Assembly (NCBI GenBank): GCA_031835245.1 | Contig: JAVKOQ010000145.1 | Location: forward strand, 60,001 to 124,000 | DNA: 64,000 nucleotides | Direction of reading: 5' to 3' | DNA from: Balamuthia mandrillaris | Lineage: Eukaryota > Discosea > Longamoebia > Balamuthiidae | Made by a program: the position numbers and the translations under genes | In this document: one piece after another, positions 56,582 to 64,000 of the stretch | Layout of the letters: each line of letters starts with the position of its first letter | Numbering within the stretch: position 1 is the first letter of the stretch | The notes under the pieces: model-generated | What the model was told of the DNA's origin: nothing | The model's database searches: none | The model's input: only the letters and a program-made list of their open reading frames with translations

Positions 56582-58118
56582 CTGAAACAAACCAGCACAA
56601 ATCTTGCCCTGTTTGCCGATTGACACAATGAGCTTTCTACAATAATTACAATAGACTCGCTTCGAAAAGAACTTTTCGTAAAAAGTGTGTACTCCTTTCT
56701 GCTGCAACATTCCATTTAACTTAAGTTGTAAAATCACAGAAATGGCAAGAAGAAAGAAAATGAAACCTGATCACTAGAGTCATCGTTTTGAGCAGCAACA
56801 GAGGACGCGGAAACAAGAGTTTGACGACACTCTTTACTGAGCTTATGCTTGCATTCCATATGGCAAACATATGCACACTCTATAATCAAATTGAAAAAAA
56901 AAAAAGAAAGTGAGAAAAAATAGGCGAAGCAAACGAAAACAAATATGAAAAGCCAAAAACAGAAAAAAAAAATCAAACAAACAAACTACTAAAACAAGCA
57001 AACAAACAAACCGGCACACTGCAAAGCTCCTTTGGTGGTGCTCCATGAGTTCCAGATGAGGTTTCCACAATGGTCGCAATAAGTCGGCACCGCAAAGCGA
57101 ACCGGCCTCAATCGATGCCCTCTTATGTTCTCTTCTTCCTCCTTTCTTTCTTCCTCTCCTTCTTTTTCCTTTTTCTCCTCTTCCTGTTCTTCCTCCTCTC
57201 CTTTGGCTGTAAAACGTCTGTCTTTCATAAGCGAGAGACTTTTGATGCCTCCTCGTTGCAACCGCTCCTCATCCTCTCCATCCGAAAACGCTCTCGCTCG
57301 CGGTGGCGTCAAACCTCCTCCTCCCGATACAATCGTTTGTCTTCGGTTTCGCCCTCCATCGCTTCCATTTGCTTTCATCTCTCTCTTTTCATTGATGCTG
57401 TTAGTGGAGCGTTGTGGTTGATCCTTTAAGAAGGAGAATGCGCGTGGAGAGAGAATGCCACCGAGAAAACTGGTTGTTGCTTCAACCGACTCTTCTTCTG
57501 TTTCTTTTCCTGTTTGAGGGTGTAACAGCGGTGCTAAATGTTCGTCGTCGTCGTCGTCGTTGGTTTCTTCCGCTTCTTTTTCTTTCTTCTCCACTTTTGG
57601 TCGGAGCGTTTCACTTTCTTCTTCTTCGGTTGTTTTGAAAATGTCTTCTTCATCATCAGAAGCATAGTCATCGTCGTGCGGAGGAGAAGAGGGTTGTGAA
57701 GGCGTTGGAGAAGCGGGGCTCACGCCAGTAGCAGCAGTGGAGGCAGCTGGTGAAGCAGAAGAGGTGCCCCAAAGAAAAGAGGGCATCACGGAAGACATAC
57801 GGCGACGAAGAGCAGTCGGGCTGAGAACGGAATCGATCGATGAAGAGGACGAAGTGGGTGAGGTTGGTGAGGTTGGTTCGTTGTTGTTCTTGTGGTTGGG
57901 AGTGGGAGTGACCGGGGAAGGAGGTGGCGAACGGGTTCCCTCTGCTATTTTCCCTTGTCTGTAGTACACAAAAACACCCAATCAAAAAAAAAGTTAAAAG
58001 AGAGAGAGTGAGAGTGAGAGAAAGAGAAAGGAAGGAAGAGGGAGAGAGAGAGAGAGAAAGGAAAAGAGAGAGGGAGAGAGAGAGAGAGGGGGGGAGAGAG
58101 AGGGAGGGAGGGAGAGAG

Positions 58119-58161
<43 letters not shown>

Positions 58162-58199
58162 GAGCTTGTGTTGAAGGTTGGAATTTACCTGGCCTGCAT
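54011..58199 (-). CDS. Diacylglycerol kinase with three C1 domains (DgkA-like)
   Basis: About a dozen exons. The first exon is tiny (ATG at 58199, Met-Gln-Ala) and is split from the second by a GA-rich intron. A Pro/Ser-rich N-terminus with acidic stretches precedes three zinc C1-type modules: PTYCDHCGNLIWNSWSTTKG; VYCNYCRKLIVSIGKQG; and HTCLYCTQAISTGRGMTGFK, CFWCKG. The catalytic domain begins ILVLLNRRSGAQQGG, followed by VACGGDGTVGWV (the GGDGT nucleotide loop), VPLPLGTGNDLSRTLGWG, and the accessory domain with NYFSVGIDAKVALDFH, NKIKCLL, GLVLLNLSSYASGTNPWG and WLQVPCVVEISH. It converts diacylglycerol to phosphatidic acid. A Glu/Ser-rich insert of about 130 residues sits between catalytic and accessory parts. 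The layout resembles Dictyostelium DgkA. Confidence 0.9.
57995..58160. repeat. (GA)n / GAGAGGGA tract in diacylglycerol kinase intron 1
   Basis: A nearly pure purine run of about 160 bases. Confidence 0.95.
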
Positions 58200-58738
58200 T
58201 TTCGAGAGGAAAGAGGAGGAGGGGTGTGGCTCGTTGTTCTGGATAACGAAAAAAAAAAAAAAACGCACACACACAAGGCAAAAAATGGTGTGAGCTCGCT
58301 TCTATCACACAAACAAAAGCCAGCCAGCCAGCCACCCACCCAGGCGGAAGCAAAGGCAAAACCCCCAAAAAAACAAAAACAGAAAACTCTAAGCTAGCCC
58401 TTCCGCTGCGGGGGCCTCGAGTTGCCCCACGTTATTTTTTTATTTTATTTGGGGGAATTTTTTTTAATTGTTGTTAATTTTTATTATATGTCGGCAAAAA
58501 TACCCAGTAATGACCTAATAGCGTAATTTGTGCGAATCTTCACCGTATTAGGGTGGAACAGGGGCAACTTCGTCGACAATAATTGAGGCGGGTTTGATTT
58601 TTGATTGGACGCAGCAAAAAATTTTTGATTTGGGGTTGGTCTCCAAAGTAGAGATCACAGATAGGCAAAGCTGCAGTTTTATTGGGCCTGTGGCCTCTTC
58701 TTCAAGGAAGAGGCCAGCAGAGGTGGTTTTGCAAGCTC
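58200..58738. other. Gene-free stretch with GTCGACA and a 10-bp hairpin
   Basis: GTCGACA at 58572-58578 with an inverted CCAAT box (TGATTGGACG near 58599) lies about 375 bases upstream of the diacylglycerol kinase ATG. A perfect hairpin TGGCCTCTTC-TTCAAG-GAAGAGGCCA spans 58691-58716, just after the stop of the leftward small gene, and a minus-strand AATAAA lies at 58678-58683. Confidence 0.6.
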
Positions 58739-59005
58739 TCACTGCTGCCCTCCTTTTCCTGGTTGTTGTTGTTGTTGTTTATGCTGATGAGTGTCGCTGC
58801 TGAAGCCTCTCGCTCCCTTCTCCCAGTCCTCCAACCTCTGCTTCTCTGGGTGGGTAACTGGGGCGAACTTCTGGGCAGGCCCTTTTCTCTCAGGGGCGCT
58901 CTGCGCGTTCAGGTCCCCTGTGGGAGCGTTTCCTTGCAGCCTGCCTTTCTCTTCCATTCGTAGCTGCCGCTCAATGTCACCTGGAGTGGGCGTTTTCTTG
59001 CTCAT
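58739..59005 (-). CDS. Small hydrophilic protein, unrecognised
   Basis: Intronless frame of 88 residues starting MSKKTPTPGDIERQLRMEEK. The first 70 residues look protein-like and ordered in composition (KGPAQKFAPVTHPEKQRLED, then WEKGARGFSS), ending with a His/Gln-rich tail. It has no cysteine, signal peptide or membrane segment. A stem-loop and a poly(A) signal follow the stop within 65 bases, and a T/A-rich upstream region with TGTCGACA (59256-59263) precedes it, all of which support a real gene. Function unknown. Confidence 0.55.
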   Translation of the reverse strand: MSKKTPTPGDIERQLRMEEKGRLQGNAPTGDLNAQSAPERKGPAQKFAPVTHPEKQRLEDWEKGARGFSSDTHQHKQQQQQPGKGGQQ

Positions 59006-59300
59006 GTTTTGTTTATTTTTTTTGTTGGAAAAGTTTTACCTGTAAAGTTAGCTAAAAAAAACAAAGTGAAAAAGAGGAGAAAAGGGAAAGAAGAAGAAAG
59101 AAATAGAGGCCCAAAAAGAAAGAGTTTGCATCGTTCTTTCGGTGGACTGATTTCCGTTTTTCTGTTTATTTGCTTTCTTTCGTTCTCCAATATTTCCGAT
59201 TTTTTCTTTACTTTTATTCAATTATCGCTAAAAATTTCAATTTATCGGGTAAAATTGTCGACAGGGAGCTAAAAATTTTTTTCCTTTTCGGGACCACATT
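59006..59300 (-). promoter_or_regulatory. Upstream region of the small hydrophilic protein gene
   Basis: A/T-rich, with TTGTCGACAG at 59255-59264 about 250 bases upstream of the ATG. CCATGTCGTCATG follows a little further out at 59323-59335. Confidence 0.4.
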
Positions 59301-59499
59301 CTTAGCATTCCCATGGGAAATACCATGTCGTCATGAAATAATGGTTTGTGGAGTAATGGCGGACAAGAAAGAGGAGGAGGGAAGCCAGTCGCCCTCCCCT
59401 CCCTGCTCCAACCCTTGCGCACTCGACCATCTGCGACCTCTCCTTCAATCGGTTGACCTCCTTACCGAGCGCCGTTGGCCGGCTCCGCACTCTGTATAG

Positions 59500-59650
59500 G
59501 TTGCAATGGGTAAGGGCGGTGAGCTGGCCAAACTCTCTGGCAGGCAGGTCAGCTCGTTGTGGCTGAGGTTGCAGCGGGTGAGAGGGTAAGAGCGGTAAGC
59601 TGGCCAAACTCTCTCGGTAAGGAGCTCAGCTCGTTGACCTCCAGTGCAAC
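59500..59650 (-). pseudogene. Leucine-rich-repeat fragment, minus strand
   Basis: The minus strand reads LVALEVNELSSLPREFGQLT and again LPAREFGQLTALT, two or three repeats of an LP..FGQLTAL leucine-rich type, with frame changes and no start. Confidence 0.6.
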
Positions 59651-59654
59651 AAGC

Positions 59655-60301
59655 TGACCTCCTTGTGAATGATAACCCCTTGGCAGCACTGCCTTGCTCA
59701 ACAGTTTGGCTTCTTCCGTCCTTGCGGATGTTCTCCCCTCTGCCCTTTCAACGCTCAGCACTTCTCAAACAAACGGAAGAGAAGGATGATGAGAAGGAAG
59801 AGGAGGAGGAGAAGAAAAAGAGAGTGAAGCCCAAGCAATCACTCTCCATGAGGAACAACCACGCAACGGTGAAAAGTTTGTGGCACTTGAGCGGAGAGGC
59901 GGTGCTGAGGCACAACCTTTTGCCACCAGGCCTGTTGAGCTCTGTTCCAAACCCGCCCTTCACTTGGCTTCCTTCTTCTTTGAAGGCAGAGAGGACCACA
60001 AACCAGCAAGGAACAGAAGAGGAATGCAAAGCAGCAGAAGGGAGTGTAGGAGGGTGCAGAGGGAGTGTTGCCAGAAGAGGTGAAGGAAAGACTGGAAAAG
60101 TTGCAAAGAAGGTGTGACGTTTGTAAACAGCTGTTCTTGGAGGCAGAAGCGGAGCAGGAAGAAGCAGGAGGAGAAGGACAAGCAAGGGAACTGGCGAGAA
60201 GGCATTGGGACGAGGAACGAGAAGTGTGGTGGAAATTGTCGTGTTGCAGCCAGAGCTGCTTCCTCCAGCCCCTTGCTGGTTGTTCCCTTGCAACAAAGTA
60301 G
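59655..60301 (+). pseudogene. Leucine-rich-repeat protein 3' remnant, plus strand
   Basis: The plus strand begins with one repeat (VNDNPLAALP), then an acidic and basic linker, then SGEAVLRHNLLPP and, in another frame, EEVKERLEKLQRRCDVCKQL followed by FLEAEAE. This VLRHNLLPP...RC.VC..LF order is typical of the end of leucine-rich-repeat proteins in amoebae, from memory. The upstream repeats point the opposite way, so the gene appears cut by an inversion. A short intron could explain the frame change; without a start it is treated as a remnant. Confidence 0.5.
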
Positions 60302-60348
60302 TTCTTGAAAAACAGGCTTCCTCTTCTCTGTCTCATGCAGTTGAAATG

Positions 60349-60456
<108 letters not shown>

Positions 60457-60495
60457 CAAAGAAGCTTAAATAGGAATGAATGTTTTGGTTTTGGT

Positions 60496-61882
60496 TTAGA
60501 CGTCAAAGAGAAAACGAAGGTCGTTAACGGTGAGCCGTTTGTTCTTCTGTTGTCCTTCGTAGGAACCTTCCCCCAACGTTGCTTCCGCCAACATCTGCTT
60601 TTTCTCTTGCAACGTGATAATTCGTTCTTCGATTGTATCCTTTACAAAGTTAAAAACACAGTTCGATAAGTCATCCAGTTTAATTCGTTCTTACCGTGCA
60701 TAAAAAATTTTAAAGCTTACCTTGGTGGTGAAACGAACCACTTGAACTTCTTTGCTCTGACCCAACCGATGTACTCTGTCGATGGCTTGCAGCTCCGTTG
60801 CTGGATTCCACCACAGATCTTTTTTTTTTTTTGTTGGTTTCACGCAACCAAAGGTTGCAAATAAGAACGCGAACAAGAAAGCGAATAAACTAAACAGAAA
60901 AGACAAACGAACCAAGAAGAAAGACATGGGAAGCGGCGGTAAGGTTCAAGCCCAGGCCGCCTACTTTGAGGGACATTAGCAGGAGGTGGGCATCTCCCTC
61001 GCTGAAGCTGTGCAGCATGGCCGCACGGTTTCTCAACGACAGAGTGCCATCCACACGCACCCATCGTATCCCTTTGTTCAGCGATGATAGATGAGCTTCC
61101 ACCAAATCCAACATTCTATTTTTTTGTTTGTTTGTTAGAATAGAAAGTGAATATAGGGATAAAATAATCTAACTGAAAGAAAAAAGAATAAGAAGGAAGT
61201 ACGAAGTCCATTGGCTGAAAACAACAGCTTTGTGGCTTTTGTCAGCACTCAACATTTTCTCTATTTCTTCTTCGAGTTTCAACAGTTTGGTAGAAGCTTT
61301 GTCGGTGGTGTAGCGCAATGGCTCTTTTTGTAAGGAAAATGAAAAGTAAATTAACATTAAAAATACAATACAATAACACAGTTAAACGGAAACAAAAAAA
61401 CAAAGAATAATAACATACCACTTTCTTCGTCATCAGCATATCCGTCCAGTTCGTTGCCAACGTTATACTCTTCGTAGACAACGCCGTTCTCTTTTTCTTT
61501 GCCTTTGCCTTTATCTTTCGGATCATCATTGCTATCAGTTGCTGTCGGTGGAGGAAGTACTTTATGCAGTGGGGCTAATTCATTCGTCTTGACAGCAGTT
61601 CTGCATAACTGTTTTGTTATGGTTTATGTTTGTTAGTTTCGTTAGAATGAACAAACTGACGAACAAAAATGAATAGAAAGTGAGGTAAGGAAGAAAAAAC
61701 ACATACTGGACAGTTAGCGTTGACGCTTTCCAACACTCGCAGAATACATTCCTTGCAAAATATATGACCACAAGGAGTTACCATTGGCTGTTGTCTCACA
61801 TCCAAACCTTTTGATACAGGAAAACACAATAAGATCAAACAAATCATCGTTTCGCATTGTTGCAATGCTTTTTCCGTGGAAA

Positions 61883-61924
<42 letters not shown>

Positions 61925-63237
61925 AAGAGAGAGCGAAAACAAACAAAGAAAGAAAGCACATACAAAGAGCACATTCGACATCTTCGCTGGCCTCCCGAAT
62001 GCGAGCAATCAACTGTTCCGTAAGCTCAAATGCAATTGTGGCGACAACAGCAGTGGCGGCAGGTGGTCTGTCACGGTGTTGCATGGATCCATCATCTTGT
62101 CCTTCGTTTCTTTTATCAATGGTCTGGTTGAAATTTAAGTACACTACTATTAGAAAAGGAGAAAAAACACTACAGCCAAACAAAAGACAAAATAGCGTAC
62201 CAAGAGAGGATGGCTGCAAGCTTGTCGTAGACGCAATAAAAGCAGTAGAATGCAGCCATAGTTCTTCATGACAGTTCCTCGTTGAAGGAACTTGTTGAAC
62301 TGAAGTTGAGTTCTTGTTTCTAGCGCTTTATAAAACTTCGACTGTACAACGAGAGTGAAAATAGTCAGAAAAGAAGAGGAAGTAATAGTGATATCAATAA
62401 TAAATAACCTCATCTTGGGACAAAACATCAATCCGCACGGAAACATGTTTGGGTGGCAATTTTACAATCGGCTTTCCGTTGATAATTGTATTTTTCCTTC
62501 TGCGCAAGCAAACTGTTTTCAACACAGCCTGTTTGTTTTGAAAATAGAAAAATTTAACCACAGGTTAGAGGAAGAGGGAGAGGGAGAGGAAGAGAGCAAG
62601 AGAGAAAACGCACATGGAGTGCAGTGAGCCCTTGTTCTTGTAGTTGGCGACCACGGGTAGTGTGGCTCGAAGGCTCTTTTGCAGGAAAACGTGCAAACCA
62701 CCACGTTGGATCACCATAAGGCATGAAACGCAAAAACTAAGGGAAATAAGAAACGCGAACCAACGGGATTAATGATCATGAAGACAAGAGCGTAAATGAA
62801 AGAAAGCAGAAAAAGTCTATGAGAGAAAAACTAACGCAAAATAAACTGAAGAGATCTTCCAATCTATTTTGGATAGGGGTGCCAGTGAGACACCACCGTC
62901 GTTGCGCTTTGAGGCTACAGCAGGCCAACGCCATTCTAGTCTGCCTATTCTTGATAAGGTGTGCTTCATCTAGTACAACCCTATACCACTTCATTCTGTT
63001 TGCCCAAAATAAAATAAGCACGCAGAAAAAAAAGGATAAAAAAAAAAGCAGAGAACAGAAAGAATGTAGAAACTATACGCAAGTGCTCCATCAACCGCCT
63101 TAACCGTGAAAGTATTTGCTAGTGGATTTTGTCCTGCAGTAGCCGCCTTATACTCAAACGCCAAAGTGGTATAAGTAGTTAACTGATACAAGTTACTATT
63201 CTGTTAGCAAATTAACAACACCCCTCCCTCCCAAAAA

Positions 63238-63271
<34 letters not shown>

Positions 63272-64000
63272 AAAACAATAAAAAAACGCACCACAATGTC
63301 GTAAGTTGAAAGAACCTTAACCTCTCTTCTCCTTGAAGCCCCATGATAGAGATAAATGCGTGACAATTCGCCAGGTTTACATTTCTTTCTAAGTTCGCTT
63401 TCCCATTGAGCTAAACAAGAGAGCTGGTATTTGAGATAAACGTAAGAAGAAAAGGAAAAAAAAAAGAAGGGCAAAGGAAGGCAAGGACAATAATGTACAG
63501 GAGCAACAATGAGTGTTCGCTGAGGTCCTTCGATCTTGTTAGCAAGAATGCAGGCGATAGTCTCTACCGTTTTTCCACAACCCATTTCGTCCTTTACAAG
63601 GTTTTCACCAGGAGAAAAAAAATAAGAAATTGGAAATGTGATACGGTGAAGAGGAGAAGAGAGAGAGAGAGAGCGAGAGAGAGAACAGGAGAGAGATTCT
63701 TACAGCTAAAATGCCACCAGGAGGATTGATGGAAGCTTCTCTTTCAGTCATCCACTTCAGAGCCGCTTTCTGGTAGATGAACAGATCAACATTAAGACCG
63801 GGTGGCGGTTGGATGCGATCGTCATAATAAGTCTCTATGTCGTTGCATTCCAACAGGCCTTTGATGTGTTCCGCAGCAGCTTCTATCGACGTGGATGGCT
63901 CTTGTTCCTTCTCCTTTTCTCCCGCTTCCACGTCCATTGGTTGAGCGTCCTCATCACTGCCCAAATCTGTTTCAGCAAAAGGAAGCTGATGTGCCAATAA
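60496..64000 (-). CDS. Rad16/Rad5-type SNF2 translocase with RING, 3' part
   Basis: Runs off the right edge; about 13 exons visible. Order: an acidic stretch, [40 protein letters not shown] (Walker A), [39 protein letters not shown] (DEAH), [40 protein letters not shown], then a RING ([26 protein letters not shown]), [47 protein letters not shown] and [20 protein letters not shown], ending NDLRFLFDV near 60496. RING between the two helicase lobes is the Rad5/Rad16 layout. No PHD insert is seen. It is about as close to the Rad5-like gene at 19598 as to SHPRH in motif wording, so it is a separate paralogue. Role inferred: ATP-driven chromatin or DNA-lesion remodelling with ubiquitin ligase activity. 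Confidence 0.88.

Overview
The window is eukaryotic nuclear DNA: most genes are cut by short GT-AG introns with very pyrimidine-rich sense strands, there are AATAAA-type poly(A) signals, and no operons. The gene set (a Shk-type kinase with a C-terminal SH2 domain, an actin-fragmin-kinase-like gene, a DgkA-like diacylglycerol kinase with three C1 domains, SHPRH and HLTF/Rad5-type SNF2 translocases, an F-box/ankyrin gene) fits an amoebozoan, perhaps a free-living discosean amoeba. That assignment is inference; no ribosomal RNA or organelle marker is present.

Region 1 (1-6.7 kb): the 3' part of a DPP8/9-like peptidase gene, a secreted phospholipase-A2-like gene and an intronless F-box/ankyrin gene. 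Between them lies a scrapyard of DNA-level copies: a direct copy of one DPP exon, an inverted copy of the DPP 3' end, and a mosaic joining the start of the F-box/ankyrin gene to pieces of the SHPRH gene 28-31 kb away. Region 2 (6.6-10.1 kb): a tRNA-Ala(CGC) with a decayed DIRS-group retroelement beside its 5' end.

Region 3 (10-19.3 kb): a multipass membrane protein and a RING-like membrane protein sharing a divergent promoter, the Shk kinase, and an actinobacterial-looking methyltransferase. Region 4 (19.3-34.8 kb): a Rad5/HLTF-like translocase and SHPRH face each other across a small double twin-CX9C protein. Region 5 (35-45.5 kb): two tandem sulfotransferases, a strongly divergent kinesin-like gene, a secreted protein, and a decayed second copy of the kinesin-3'-end block. 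Region 6 (45.5-64 kb): a Ras-like GTPase with a shortened switch II, the actin-fragmin-kinase-like gene, a tandem hairpin repeat, an amino-acid transporter, diacylglycerol kinase, a small conserved-looking protein, leucine-rich-repeat remnants, and a third SNF2/RING translocase running off the end.

Three points deserve most attention: the kinesin-like gene that keeps the motor's order of elements but not its nucleotide-binding motifs; a palindromic TGTCGACA motif and a second motif CCATGTCGTCATG that recur in intergenic DNA; and three SNF2/RING translocases of the DNA-damage-tolerance type within 45 kb. No CRISPR, phage or bacterial operon features are present. Exon borders were read by eye from GT/AG sites and frame continuity, so ends of multi-exon genes are firmer than internal borders.
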